A DNA stretch of 64,000 nt, taken from assembly GCF_947242115.1 (NCBI RefSeq), contig NC_074711.1, positions 4,644,001-4,708,000 of the forward strand. The letters are read 5' to 3'. The notes under the pieces were generated by a model. That model searched no databases, was not told the origin of the DNA, and saw nothing but the letters and a program-made list of their open reading frames with translations. The DNA is from Biomphalaria glabrata (taxonomy: Eukaryota > Mollusca > Gastropoda > Planorbidae). A program made the position numbers and the translations under genes. Positions 23,136 through 36,420 of the stretch are shown one piece after another; the stretch's first letter is position 1; every line of letters begins with the position of its first letter.

Positions 23136-24694
23136 TCCCTTTATTTAAATAAATGGTATTGTATGCTATCAAGGCTGGTTAACTGAATGACTAACATTCT
23201 AACTAGTTGCTCAAACCAGTATATTTTTTTAAAAAGTATGCATTTAGCCATAATCTTTTTTAAAATCAAACAAAATACTAACTTTTTCTCAAAGAAATAC
23301 AGCATATGGGCACAGGTAATAAATAGAATTGTCAATGAAAGACAAACTCGATCAATCAACATTTCTCGTTTATTTCTCTCTTTTTATGTACAAAGCAACA
23401 TAGACTAAAATGTATAGAATATAAAAATTGATTGAGTCATTATATAGAAAATAAAATATACGCTAGACAGCGTATACAAACATTTTTATAACATGATGGC
23501 AGTTCGTTTTATTTTTAATTGGGTAAGTATTTTTGTAAATTCTGTTTGATGTTCAACTCAAAAGAGGCTGCAAAGTTCAGCCTTCGATAGCTACAGATTA
23601 GTCGTGATGAAATACAATTTCTAAATATTGTGAAGTTTTGTTAACATTCAGTACCAGTAGGCCAGCAGTTCAAAAATAAATCCCTTTAGAACAATATAAT
23701 TATTAAAGTTTAGTATCTGATGATGATCCATGGATCTGTACAGATGTCAGAAAAATTATTTCCACTTATGAGCACAATAGTGAAAAGTTGATTTATATGG
23801 TTTTAATATTTAGATTAATTACATTCTAAAATATGTTTATTTTTGATCTTCTTAATATGAAATATTCAATAGATAGAAATAAATCATTTTTTTTTAAATA
23901 GCAACTTTTTCTTCTTCTCATTTTTATTAGAAACTACTTCAAGAGACCTCATCTAATTTTACAAATAAATTTTTATATCAAAGCTTCATTTTGGCATGTC
24001 TTTTTATAATTTTAAATTGAACTGAAATCAGCAGAACTTGTAACATTTCAAGGCAACATAATTTTTATTGAGAGACCATGGACATCAACCACAGAATGCA
24101 ACTTGGTAACAAGGTAGATTACTACCTCACTGCAACACAAGAGCTTAATTAATATTTGACATGAATCTAGATTCCCCAAAAGAATCTTTAAAATAAGTAT
24201 TGGTAGAGTTTACTGGAACTGTCACATGACCCCTGGAAGCACGCCCACATTCATCCACACTTGCTTATCATTTACAATTAAAACAGAATTGACAGTTACT
24301 AAACTTGGTAGCTGTGTTGCTGCTAGGAAGTCTGTGTTTTAAGTCCTGGCATGCCTTTGTTTCCACATATTTTCTTTCACCATGTTCTCTCAATAAAAAT
24401 GTACCCTAGAGATGCTGTTATAAGTTACATACTGTTAATTTCATCATTAGTTTAAGCAATAAGCTTACACAATTTTTGCAATAAGCTTACACAATTTTTT
24501 AATGTCAAATTTAAATGACATGGAATTTTGACATATCTTTTGTATTTTCTAGACTTTCTATATTTTTCAATGGGCCATCATTTCATTTGAAAAATATATG
24601 CAGTGTGAAAATAAAAAAATAAATTTCATTAACATATTAGAGCTATAAATAGATTGCACGGCTTTTTATCTAGTTCAAAAAATAATTCTATAAA

Positions 24695-27600
24695 TTAGTG
24701 TTTCCGTGTTCTTCCACCTTTTCCTTCCTTTTCAGGGTTCGTTTCATTAGTTGCTACACTAGTTTCTTCTTCCTGTTTGATTAACTGCTGCTTCCACATA
24801 TCAGCATAATACCCATCCTTTGCTAGAAGATCAGCATGTCTGAGTATAAAATAAAACAAAAATTGAAAGAATGTGATAAAAATATACAGAATTGCACATG
24901 AAGAGGAATAATTATAATACAAGAGGGAAATGCATCAAGCTGAAGTTAATTTGATTGGCACATATATTCATATTACTGATGTCACAGGACGCTTCACTGA
25001 TCAGCTATCAGATGCTTAAATCAATGCAGCCTTCACGCAGTAAGGTGCCAATCCATCAATTCTGTTTTAATGGCAATTCGAATATAGACTTGTTTGATAT
25101 GTGATGTCAAAGACAACACCATAATTATGCTCCATTCTTATGGCTTTTTCAGAAGCCAAGTTCTATGACAATCTAAGAGAGATGAACAGAAAAAGCCTGC
25201 AAACAGAGCCTAGGTGATTTCATAGTCAGGGTCGGATCAGATTGCAATACCTAGCTAGACTGCATTGGTTATTTTGACGTTATGAGTGAGACAAAGCAAG
25301 AATATTTAAAATAATTGTACTTACGTGCCCATTTCTAATATTTGCCCCTCATTCAATACAATAATTTGGTGAGCGTGGATGATTGTTGACAACCGATGAG
25401 CCACTATGATTGTGGTTCTGTTCTCACATACCCTTGACAAAGACGACTGAATACTGCGCTCAGTTTTTGTATCAAGGGCTGATGTGGCCTGTCAGATTAC
25501 AATTACATAAGTATTACTTTCTAAAAACTCAGGCTCTGCGAGACAGGCTTAGGGATTGTTATTCATTCTGAACAAAGGTACTAGTAAGCTATAATCAATT
25601 AGTACCTCATCTAAAAGTACAATCGCCGGTGCTTTCAGAAGTGTCCTAGCAATGGCTACTCTTTGTTTTTCTCCTCCACTGAGCCGAAGGCCTCGTTCAC
25701 CAACTATTGTATCATACTCTGTATAGTAATAAATAGTAAACAATTAAATAGATTTAAAAAAAAAAATATTTCTATACCGTAATATTAGCATTTACATTAT
25801 CTTTATCTTCCTTATTAAAAAAAAAAGACATGGAATTAAATAGTATCAAAACAATTTTATTAGAGTATTTCTCCATCAAAACCCATTCCAGAAATGTTTA
25901 TTTTAACTCTGATTAGTATAACATTTACTGTGCAATTACTTTTAGGAAATGTTAAAATTCTTTCATGAATCTCTGCAGCTTTGGCAGCATCCTCCACCTC
26001 TTCATCCATTGCAGTCAGTTTCCCGTAGCGAATGTTGTATCTATCAATGTTGAAAGAACACATTTCAAATAGAATAAAAATGTATCCAAGAATCATTTTC
26101 TTACTTGTAATATAAAAATTATAGTATTTAAAAAACATGGCACTGAAGATTAAGTAAAAAAAAAAGTAAAGTTTCCCTTTCAGACCTTGCGATCTATAGG
26201 GTAGATGATGTTAAGGTCATCTGTTTCTTTGGCCAGAACAATGACTAACTCCCTTTACTTTCCCCAACTAAAATCAGGTACCCAATAGGGTTGAGTGGGC
26301 TCAGGGGTGCCCTAAAAAACCCGAAAATTAAAAAAATCCCACCAGGATTCGAACACAGGACCACCAGTTCAGAAGCCAAGTGCTTTACCGCTCATCCACC
26401 ATGCCTCAATAATAAGTATATAAAAAAAAATTATTGTAAATAGCTGTAGCTGTAGGTTAGATAATTTAAAATTTAATGTATTTGCTAAGCTGACCTAATA
26501 TCACTGTTAAACAAAACTGTATCTTGTGGCACAACTCCTATATGACTTCGTAAAGATGTTTGTGTAACCTGGAGGAGATAAAACAGATTTTCAAAATCAG
26601 AAACAATTGTGGTTTCTACTTTTCTTTTTTCTTCATCTAGCCAGCTGAGCTGTAATCTCTTTTGCAGTCAGTGCAAAAGATAGAATTGTGGGTTAAATAC
26701 TTTAGTTTCTTTTAAACATCAATACGATGGAAAAATATGTATTTTTTAGTAGATGAACAAAAGATATCAAGGAGTTACATTTGAATAGTTATCTACATAT
26801 GTGAAAGCTTAAGATCTAAAATTAAAGAAAAACAGTACATTAATTTTTTTCTGGAACTACTTAATAACACTGAGATGAAAAATGTTTCAATATTATACTG
26901 TTATCATGACTTACATGTTACGTGAGAAAGTAAAAATAGAATGGGCACTATTCTCTTGAATTATTATTAAACAAATTAAAATGTGTCTTTGAAGATTTTT
27001 TGGAAAGTATCAGTACCTGAGATATGTCTTGGCCATCAATGATAATAGATCCTGCATCAACGTCATAAAATCTAAATAGCAAACGAACGATTGTGCTTTT
27101 TCCACTGCCAGTATGTCCTACCTGTCAAAATCAAATAGTTACAATGATTTCAAACAGTCCTACCTGTCTAATCTCTAAACCAAATAGTTAAAATAATTTC
27201 AAATGTGTTCAAGGTTACAGTCCTAAACAAAAGTGGTTTTCATAATAGAAGAATGAGTGAAAAGATTGCTAACTCAAAGAGGGCAAGACAAGGGAAGCAA
27301 AAAGTTAAAAGTGAATGGTTTTGTTCAACATAAATGAACTTTGAAATCTAGAATTCTAGATGAACCATCTAGAAGCTTAGAATATCTTTATCAAATCTAG
27401 AAGCTAACAATATCTTTATCCATTTTACAATCAAGTTACAAAATCAGATAGACCAAATTTCATGAATACCTTCAAGAAAAAATGAAAATGTACATTTTAG
27501 TGATGTTAAGCACTGATCATGTAGTTATATGTATGAAATGTATTCTAACTGTAAAATAAGCTATTACATCATACAGAGCTAAGAAGCCCAATATTGACTG

Positions 27601-30600
27601 ACTGGTAGATTGCAGGATTCAGAAAAGATTTCTTAATTGTCATTAACTTAGCAGGCTGGCATTAATTGACAGCAGATCTAGTTAAATAATGTTTCATTAA
27701 AGATAAACAAAAACATAGAATTTAATTTCTAAAGAAACAGACCAAAATTAGATAGGAATATTCTGTCTCTGATAGAAAATGCTGACATAAGTTTAAGTCA
27801 CAATTTGTCATCATGTAATATGAGTGTCAGAGGGTGTAGACTCATATCAATGTTTTCTATTCTTATGAAAATAGTCATATATCTTGGCAGCAAGTACCAT
27901 ATCAGCCACAATATAGACTAAGTTTGATTTACAATGGGATGGGGTGAGTGGGGAGAATCTAACTCACCAAAGCATAAGTCTGTCCTGCTGGAACTTTAAA
28001 ACTAACACCTTTTAAAATTTGTTTCCTGTTGAAGAAAAAAGGGAAATTGTTAATATTTATGGTACTTTTCATTAAATATATCTTTTAACATATGACATTA
28101 AAATTAAATGAGATTGTAGTAGGTTAAGTATAACAAAGGTCAATTTTATATATAGAGTCTATATTTTTTTAATGAAGTTTGTAATATTTGAAAAGCAAAA
28201 TTGTACTCACTCTGGTTCATAGCTAAAAGTCACATTTTTAAATTCTATTTCTCCGCCTTTCACAAATAGTTCTGGTGCACCTGGAACATCTTTCACCTAA
28301 TGAACCAAATCCTCGACTTCAATATCAAGTATTTTAAAATAAGGTTATAAATTTAATTATCAATTATTTTTTTTAATCAATACAGATTTTAATCTGCTAA
28401 CTAACCTCCAATCCCTGCTCTAGCAGGTCAAACATATTCTCCATGTCAATGAAAGCCTGCTGGATCATCCTTAAGAATACAAATACATGACATTAGTTTA
28501 AAAAAACTCAGTAACACTAAAAGCATACATTTATTTCTTTACATTAAGTTACATTAAAATATTTATTAATATAGACCAATGTCTCTCCTGCCGAAAAATA
28601 CTAATCCAAATACATAATATTATGTTAACAATATTCAGAGCCTATATTAAATCCTCTCACGCTGGGTTTATTAATTCATGGTTGCCTGTATTAATTTAAC
28701 CCCCAACAGTAAAGACTTCATCACAATATGAAGATCAGACCTTGGTCATTGCTGCAATCTTCCTTAATCTAGTTACTCAAAGGGCAAAGCTTTTTTTAAA
28801 AAATCTAGTTACTCAAAGGGCAATGCTTTTTTTAAAAAAGTATAAAGTATTATTTCCTTTAAAAAAAATTACTCCATCCAAATAAAAAAGAAAAACTAGA
28901 CCTATTTTAGACAAAAAATCACATTGAATCTTTTACTGTAGAAACTATTTATGTTACAGCTGCTTAAAAAAAACTATCTGACCAAAATATGTTCACATGT
29001 TTAGCAGTGTACACGTACATTTAAATACAAGACAGTTTGGATAATTATAGAATCCATTTATTTTTATTTCCTAAAGTTTACAATGATTTAAATGCTTTTT
29101 AAGTATAATCAGAATGTCCTCATTAAAAAATTGTATTTGTTTTTTTTACATGTCTGTGATGTTCCTTCATATTTGAAGATTATATCATAGTCTAAACCTC
29201 ATCAGGAGAGTTTGAACCCGGGAACATCAAGACAATAGTCTGAAGTAGGCCTACATACCACATGATCAGGCAGCCATATTTAATACAATGTAGTATTTGT
29301 AAACAATTTCTTGGAACTAAGATTTTAGCATATATAAAAAAATCTTTGCAAACCTGGCATTACCTATAAGTATTGCCTAATGAATTCAGTGGTCCATAAA
29401 GCTGCGATAAGTAAGTTCCAAACAAGACATAGTCACCGACATTCAACTGTAGGTCACTGACCCCATTAGTCACTGCCCAGGCGCAAAGAAGTGACCCAGA
29501 TGCCAAGCCCACAGTGTTAATGACATTTTGAATAAGACTCAGTAAATTAAAAATAGCATTAAACTTCCATTCTGCAAGCTGTTAGAAATAAGAAAAGTGT
29601 AGTTAGAAATATTAGGATAAGAAAAGTGTACTTAGAAATAATATTATCAAGATAGAAACAATATTTTTTGTTGGATGCAAAGCCAATACAAACAATCAGG
29701 TTAAGATAATAATAATAATAATTTAATTTATAGAGCACTGTTATCAAACATAATGTAGGCTCACATAGAAACAGGTGTAATTCTTTTTATTATATACAAA
29801 CAGGACAGAAAAAAATCTTATTATTTTTTTAAGGAAAAACTGTAATTTATTAAATAAGATTAAACCAAAATAATGAAAAGGTAAGATTTAAAAAATTTTA
29901 ATTTCAGATTAAATTATGCTGCAGATTATATTAAGCCTGTAGTACTTTGTTTTCCAAATTAAACACTAGTGTTAGAAACTAATTAGAGACAGTATTAGTA
30001 CAGCTATTGGACCCCCACAATGACCTGTTAACTAATGTTAAAATAACGTAAACCAAAACTATGTTACAAGGCTCTCAGGGCTTGCAAAGACCTTCTTTCA
30101 GGGAACAGTACCAGGAAAAAGAAGAAGAGGCAGACAGAGAAAGCGAAGGGAAAACAATATGACAGAATGAAAGGGCCTGCCATTGAAAGAGATTCTATCC
30201 AATGGCAAAAGACAGAGAAAGAAAGACATTCAACAGATTTCGTGTGGTACCCCAACGGTCCAACAGACTAAGGGAAAGGTGAAAATGAAGAAAGAAGAAG
30301 GTTAGAAACTACTTTTATGAAGACATTAAATACAGGAAAAAAAAATTCTGTCTTCTTTACTGAGAGTTTACATTTGACTGTTAAAATTATTCCTTGATTT
30401 TAATTTGTATTAGGACAATGAAGATGCTTAGAACTGTTTAAAAATAAAAGATATTAGCATGAGTTTAATACGCTATTGTCACATATTAATGGAAAATATT
30501 CTAAAATATCATTATAATACCAATTAAAATTTTAAGCCAAATTTATATATGTCCTAACTAATACTGCTAGTGTGAAATAAAAAATATATAGGGTTAAAAT

Positions 30601-33600
30601 TAATTTGCCATAAAGAAAAAATAAAGGCTTCTTAAATGTTTACCTGATACTCTACTATGGCAGTCTGATAGCGATTTTTTTCCCATTCAGTGGCAGCATA
30701 ATACTTGACTGTCTCAAAGTTTAGCAATGAGTCTACAGCTTTGGCATTGGCTTCATTATCCTTTTGGTTTCTTAATCGCCTAAACTTTGTTCTCCATTCA
30801 GTGGCTTGTACAGTTGCAGCTACAGGGTCAACAGAAAAAAAAAGATTATAATGCTCATTGTTAAAAATAAAAGTTTTCTTAACTCTTTCAGTGCCAATTA
30901 TTTTGATCCAAAAAATTGAGTTTTCCTAAATGAACAAAATCTGCAAAGTGGTGAGCTTTACTAAAAGTAATTAAATTTTTTTTTTATTATATAATTTAAC
31001 ATATTTGATTTTATTTTAAAAGAAAATAGGTCTCCACCAGCGTTAGTGAAGTTACTCCCTGAGAGTAACTCCGCACTGAAAGAATTAACTTAAATGAAAG
31101 AACAAAACACTCATTTAGTGTTTGGCTCTTTTACGAATTCATCTACATACTTTACAAAAAAACTCTAAAGTTGATCATAAACCATGCAGTTATTTCTATG
31201 GCTGAATGTTTGTCAAATAGAAAGGAAATGATGGCGTACATAATGTATACAAAAACAACAGAAGAGAAAAATATTTTACTTAGATAGAGAGCCATGCTGA
31301 CAAAGACAATGATCCCAAATAAATAGTTGAAGGCTGTTATGAAGTAGATGATGGCAATGACAATGTCTGCAATGGTAGGAAGAACTTGGAACAATATGTA
31401 GCTGAAAAAAAAAACAAAAAAACACAAATTGAATTCTTGATTTTGAAAATCAAAGTCACTATTTTTCAATAATGCTGCGCAAAAAATAGTGACTTTCTAT
31501 GTGAACTTATTTGCTTTAGCAGGAAATCATAAAAGTTAGAAATTTATTTTAAGTCAACATAAATGTAACTAACTAGGCTTCTTCTTCTTCTAGCCAGCTT
31601 TATTCCTGCTGAGCTGTGAGCACTTTTGCAGACTGTGCCAAGGAAAAAAAGTGTGCTGTTTTCTTCAATTGTTCAGCACTGCCGTACAGGGTGTTGGTTA
31701 TGTTGGGCTGTAGTGGAAAGGGGCTGTCTAAGGTGGATTAGGAAGGGGCATTCAAAGAGGATATGGTTTATGGTTTCATAAGGGTGGGCACAGTGTCTGC
31801 AAAGGGGGAGTTGATTGGAGTTTATTTTGTTCAGATGGTAATTTAATAGAGGTGTGTGTCCTGTTCTTAGTTGGAAAATTGTAGATTGATCTTTGCAGGG
31901 GAGGAAGTTAATACTGTCCAGTTTGTTAAGCATAGTCATTTCTTTGTACATGGCAAAGGGGGAGTTGCATGGAGTTTATTTTGTTCAGATGGTAATTTAA
32001 TAGAGGTGTGTATCCTGTTCTTAGTTGGAAAATTGTAGATTGATCTTTGCAAGGGAGGAAGTTAATACTGTCCAGTTTGTTAGGCATAGTCATTTCTTTG
32101 TACATGGCTCTGCCTATGTTTCCTGATGCCCATTGGTTGAGCCACTCCTCTTTGTGATTGTTGTCTAACATTGACCTTAGGGTGAGGTAGTTATCTGGTT
32201 GTTCCATAGATGAACCTGCCTTTGATAGCTTATCTGCCTTTTCATTTCCCATGATGCCAATGTGTCCAGGGATCCACTGAAGTGTGATATTGATATGTGA
32301 ACTTATTTGCTTTAGCAGGAAATCATAAAAAGTTAGAAATGTAACTAGCTAGGCTAAAAAAACTATTCACAAATAAGTCCTGCCTTTATGACTGCATGTA
32401 GTGAAATATGGATTTAGTAACATAATGAGTTGGACATAAGAGGAGAAATACAAGAGTTATGCATTGTTAGGAGTTCAAGAGTTTGGTGAAATCTTCACCA
32501 ATAATTCTTTATACTAAAGAAGTGTTGGGAATGTTGTCTGTTTGCTTTTTACAAATTAAAAAAAAATAAAAACCATCTAGATTCTTATTTTATATATTCG
32601 GTACTTCATCAGTACAAATCTTAGAAACATATTCATATTCCTATGAGACAATGATTCCTCCCCTTATCTACATCTAAACCACAGAATCATTTTAAAAGGG
32701 AAAAGTTTCAACTTTTCATATTTTATACCAATACACTTTGAGGAAATTGCAAACAGAAGTGAGACAAAAATGAAAGAAAGATTATTTCTTTGCAATAGTC
32801 CTAAAACCAAAATGCCCAATCTTCATTTTCTTTTTTTTATGTCCCTGAAATTGAATAAAAGAAATGGATTTAAATCAAGTCTGAAGGGGGGATGTTTGTA
32901 CTAGGAATGATAAGGTAGTTAAGGGTATGATTTTACTAGGAATGGTTTGATAATGTATGTATGTACCTAAAATTAACTTAAAGTTGTTAAGAAAAAAAAT
33001 GAATATTATATTTGTGTGAGCTTTCACTCAGTACCTAAGTAAAGTGTTGATGCTGTTGGTACCTCTGTCTACCACTCGTAACATTTCTCCTGTTTTTCTA
33101 CCTAAATGCCATCGTAGGGATAGGCTGTAAATATAAAGATGACAAATATGTTTTCATATCAAAATAAATATGTGTCTTAGAAATTTTTATTTCTTCTAGT
33201 TTAGATGTTACATTTTTTTTCATATAAGATCTTCTTTCAGTATAATATGATTCAGTAGGTCAAATAATACACATTTCAAAAGCATTACAACCCTTCCAAT
33301 ACTGGTTACTACATACAATCACAAGTCACTACATGTATCATATTCTTGCAATTGTCAGAACATCCTAAAAAAATATATATATTTAGAAAGTTTAATGACT
33401 GAAACTTACTTGTGCAAGTGTGTGAATAGCTTCATCTGGATTGTTCTAGTGGAATATTGCTGTACTTTTATCCACAGTAAACTGTTCAAATTACTGACTA
33501 AACCAGATGTACCTAAATATAACACAAAACAAGTAATAACAAGGACTTAATACAAAGATAAAACATTAAACACATTTTCTCATGGTAAGAAACAAAATAA

Positions 33601-36399
33601 TAAGCTGTCTAGAGTTGCATGAAACTCAGTTGGTTAGGATTAATATTTTACATGTTTTGGATGTTTCTTCAGAGTTGAAGATAATTTACTTCCTAGTCCA
33701 AACTTACCGCAGGATGACGGGGGATGGGAGCGGGTAGGGTTTGAACCAGGGACCATCGATAAGTCTGAACAACAGTCCAGTGTGCAAACCCCACGAACAG
33801 TAATGCTATAGCCATCCATTAATATCTCTGTGCTATAAGATGTTTTGGTATTACTCAATTACAAACTTAAAACAAGGTTCCAGTTTGTCTCTTAGCAAGA
33901 AAGTAGACATTAGGAATTTTTTTTTCGAGTATATATTTTAAAACAAAACATTGTCTACCTTAACAGTCAATGTATGAACAAGGATCAATAAACCTATTCT
34001 CTAAACAGAACAAAAGTAATAATGCTACATTTAAACTTCTATTATAAACTTACCTGTTCCTCCCTTGAGAAAAATAAGGCAGACATAGGTCAAAATGTAA
34101 TCCCATCTGAATTCTAGACTGCCTTGGGTTACACCTTGTTCGTATGTCAAACTGTTGACTAAAAAAACCCCCACAAAATTAATAAACCCAAGACAGACAT
34201 AGCAGAGTATAAAAAACCTATCCTTCAGGATCAATATTAGATAGAAATTTAAACAAATAGAATTAGAACATTTTTCATTTATCTTATCTTATATAATACA
34301 GACATTACTTAAAAAAAGAAGATGATTACGTCCTACGTGTCATGCATTCAGTCATGCATATCAACCAATGACCTAAATTCTGCCAAGTCACTGGTTTTCC
34401 TGGCTAGCTCAAGCAACCCATTCAATGCTCTAATAGCTATATGGAAGAAGGAGCATTCGTACAAATTTGTCCTAGCATATGGAACAAGGAATGTGCCTTT
34501 TATCTTTGTGTCTTTCTATTTTATTAAATTTTGTTTTTGCATTTGAAGATTATGGTTCAGTGTTTTATGTAAAATTGCTACTTTACTTTTGAGTCTTCTA
34601 TCCTAAAGGCTTTCTAAATTAAGTGGTTTTACTAAAGTTGTTACTCTGGTTAAGTGTGAATATTCATTTGTTATGAATCTCACTGCTCTATTTTGTGTCT
34701 GTTCCAGTTTCTTAATGTTTTCTTGAGTTGAGGGGTCCCAAACAGAGGATGCATATTCTATTATTGGCCTAAGCAATGTTAAATAATATTTTAGTTTTAT
34801 GTTCTTATTTGATTTATAGAATGCATTATATCTTTCTACACATTTTTTTCTCTCACAATTCATGCTAAAATGCACTCACCTATATTTTTACTATAAATTG
34901 GAACAAAAACATTGATGACACGTCCTAACACAAGCAATATCAAGCAGATACCAACTGTAATCTGTAGCCAGATACTCTGCTTGGGCCAAACATATGGAAA
35001 CATCATTTTTATTTTGCCCAAAGTGTTGTCCCATGTTGATTTGTTGGCTGATGAGTTGCCTGTCTGGACAATCAAGTAGGTGGTAAAGGCAATTGCTTTA
35101 TATCTTTCTGCCCCCATTAACTCTTTCTCTCCTAACTGACAATACCAGCATTGATTCCACCAGAATGTGTTAAATAATTACGGAGAGAAAGAGTTAATAT
35201 AGAGCTACTTTACTAATTCTAATAGATTAAAGAGCAGAAAAGATGCTAACCTCTTCATCTAAAGGTACATATGGGGATGGTTTTGGTTTCAACACACCAA
35301 GCAGCAGCAAGGTCATAATAAGTAAGTATCGAGCAACAAACAACCCAAATTCAGCTAAATCTGAGGAGCTGAAACATATTCAACAATGTTATTGAATTCT
35401 GATTGTTATTGAATTTGTGATTTTAGAAACCATTTAGTTCAAGATGGTAATATTAAAATCTACTTACTTATTTAAATGCCACCACCATTCAGGACTTCCC
35501 CATGAGACAAACATCAGATTCTCCCTCACAAACAACAATGCCCAAAACAATATAAGAACAAGGCCTTGACCTCTGGTATCAAAGCTTGGTAACATACTGC
35601 GTTTTTCCATGCTTAACAATATAAGTGACATAACGTAGGATGAGATTAATGTGCAGGCTACAAGAACCTGAAAATAAAATAAAGCACAACCAACAGTTAA
35701 AAACAGTTATATAGAAATTTAAAAAAACATGTTAAAACTGTATGAATGTGCAAAGGTAAGTCTTTTAAATCAATCTTTTTAAATTAAATGTCATGCAGTC
35801 AGTTTGTTAAAGTAATTAGAATAAAAAAAATCCATTCCACATTCTTTAAATGTTTTACTAAATGTTTGATATAACAAGATATAATTCAGTTTCTTGAACT
35901 AATAATAAAATAAACTAACTTGATATCCTAAAAGATTTTTATCAGTTAGATAGACATCACTGAGTACAAGGTGTAACAGAGCCTCAAGCATCAATAAAAC
36001 TGTACATAAGACCTGTAAAAGAATACAAAAGAAATAAAACTATACACTTTGTATATATATACTAATATTATATACAAAATTGATATATATTTATTGTATG
36101 CATATTAGGGTTACAGAATGTAGTATGTAAAACTATAATATTTTAAGCTTTATTATCTTGCATGTCTACTGAACAAAACAATTTTGTATAATTACCTTAA
36201 TAAAATGAGTCCAGGCTCGAGGCACATTGTTACTATCGGTAGCAATACCTAACTTGTTATATACATAAAACTGAATGGAACCACCCAAAAGTACAACTGC
36301 TGCCAAAATAACTGAACTGGAAGACTCAAAAAAACATCTGTTGAAGCCGTTATGTCTCCATACAAGTGACCATTCTGTATTATTAGGACAAAACTGCAT
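24695..36399 (-). CDS. ABCB6: ABCB6/HMT-1-like ABC half-transporter, copy B (839 aa, 20 coding exons)
   Basis: Exons in transcript order: 36196-36399, 35920-36012, 35468-35667, 35251-35368, 34880-35063, 34054-34158, 33410-33512, 33035-33124, 31280-31401, 30644-30819, 29364-29578, 28406-28469, 28211-28296, 27968-28025, 27017-27121, 26495-26568, 25940-26040, 25606-25718, 25325-25488, 24695-24839. All are GT-AG and the frame is open for 2520 nt. Motifs: Walker [10 protein letters not shown] (608-616), Q-loop Gln656, signature LSGGE (712-716), Walker B ending D736-E737, H-loop His768. The N-terminus has Cys4, an N-N-T sequon at Asn6, and Cys22. By family knowledge it works as a homodimeric half-transporter in mitochondrial outer, endosomal/lysosomal or plasma membrane. 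Intron phases match copy A throughout; lengths differ only in exons 4, 5, 6 and 20. The C-terminal tail is Lys/Glu/Gly-rich and unlike that of copy A. A spliced 5' UTR is indicated by an acceptor 21 nt before the ATG. No disabling change was seen. Confidence 0.93.
25010..25310 (+). mobile_element. LINE endonuclease-domain remnant
   Basis: Two frames read [14 protein letters not shown] and, just after, [10 protein letters not shown]. The second matches the GDFNARVGxD motif of the APE-type endonuclease of LINE ORF2. It is broken and lies in the last intron of ABCB6-B. Confidence 0.5.
26165..26408 (-). mobile_element. tRNA-derived SINE, family 1, near full length
   Basis: It begins with tttccctttcagaccttgcg and ends with the reversed head gccaagtgctttaccgctc. 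It has an internal deletion in the gtgtcatgtggccag section. It lies in intron 16 of ABCB6-B. Confidence 0.8.
26625..26690 (-). mobile_element. Short LINE 3'-end fragment
   Basis: The segment cttcatctagccagctgagc and its continuation to gcagtcagtgc match the 3' end of the RNase H-bearing LINE at 31580-32293. Nothing else of the element is present. Confidence 0.45.
29143..29276 (-). mobile_element. tRNA-derived SINE, family 2
   Basis: Left end ttttacatgt..gatgttccttca, right end accacatgatcaggcagcc, which is the reversed tRNA-like head. Central gtttgaacccggga is the reversed B box. It lies in intron 11 of ABCB6-B. Confidence 0.65.
30060..30290 (+). mobile_element. LINE ORF2 C-terminal remnant
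   Basis: A frame reads [17 protein letters not shown], and a second reads [12 protein letters not shown] before a stop. Both are characteristic of the ORF2 C-terminus of a common animal LINE group ([15 protein letters not shown]). It is broken and lies in intron 10 of ABCB6-B. Confidence 0.6.
31580..32293 (-). mobile_element. 5'-truncated I-clade LINE (RNase H and C-terminal CCHC), TSD-flanked
   Basis: Minus-strand frames read [12 protein letters not shown], the last conserved block of the LINE RNase H domain, then [13 protein letters not shown] and [19 protein letters not shown], a Cys/His module. A section of about 155 bp is duplicated in tandem (31799-31951 and 31951-32106). The 3' end at the left carries an (AAG)n tail. 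Both sides carry gtgaacttatttgctttagc and its continuation, a long target-site duplication from 31498 and from 32294. It lies in intron 8 of ABCB6-B. The RNase H points to the I/Nimbus group. Confidence 0.75.
33645..33812 (-). mobile_element. tRNA-derived SINE, family 2
   Basis: Left end tttacatgttttggatgttt, centre agggtttgaaccagggacc (reversed B box), right end cagtccagtgtgcaaacccc. It lies in intron 6 of ABCB6-B, between exons 6 and 7. Confidence 0.75.
34325..34876 (-). mobile_element. LINE (CR1/jockey-like) ORF2 C-terminal fragment
   Basis: The minus-strand frame 34603-34875 reads [17 protein letters not shown], then [13 protein letters not shown], typical of the post-RT region. A further frame reads [18 protein letters not shown] and on to a stop, matching the ORF2 C-terminus (VPxARTxxYxxSFF). 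It is 5'-truncated and broken. It lies in intron 5 of ABCB6-B and abuts the exon 5 donor. Confidence 0.7.
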
Positions 36400-36420
36400 C
36401 TTGAATTTTTATTCTGACTT
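36400..36420 (-). promoter_or_regulatory. 5' UTR segment and 3' splice site just upstream of the ABCB6-B start
   Basis: On the minus strand the sequence ttattgttgcag ends 21 nt before the ATG and looks like a splice acceptor. It matches the position of the copy A acceptor. The upstream non-coding exon is unresolved and probably lies within 36800-37400. Confidence 0.5.

Larger units (their letters stand above)
18493..24694. other. Gap between ABCB6-A (5' side) and ABCB6-B (3' side)
   Basis: It should contain the ABCB6-A promoter and first non-coding exon, and the ABCB6-B 3' UTR. No further gene was recognised. Contents seen: a run of 18 G at 18644-18661, a hAT fragment at 18778, a CTAG-rich tract at 19861-20110, two copies of a repeat with cttgatcc at 20860-21230, LINE debris at 21245-21537 and 22270-22740, and SINEs at 22068 and 22871. 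Confidence 0.6.

Noticed and set aside
34322-34546. 74-codon plus-strand frame
   Set aside because: The minus strand of the same stretch encodes the LINE ORF2 C-terminus, so this frame is its shadow.
3838-36399. Possibility that one ABCB6 copy is a pseudogene
   Set aside because: Both have complete frames, intact splice sites and all ATPase motifs.
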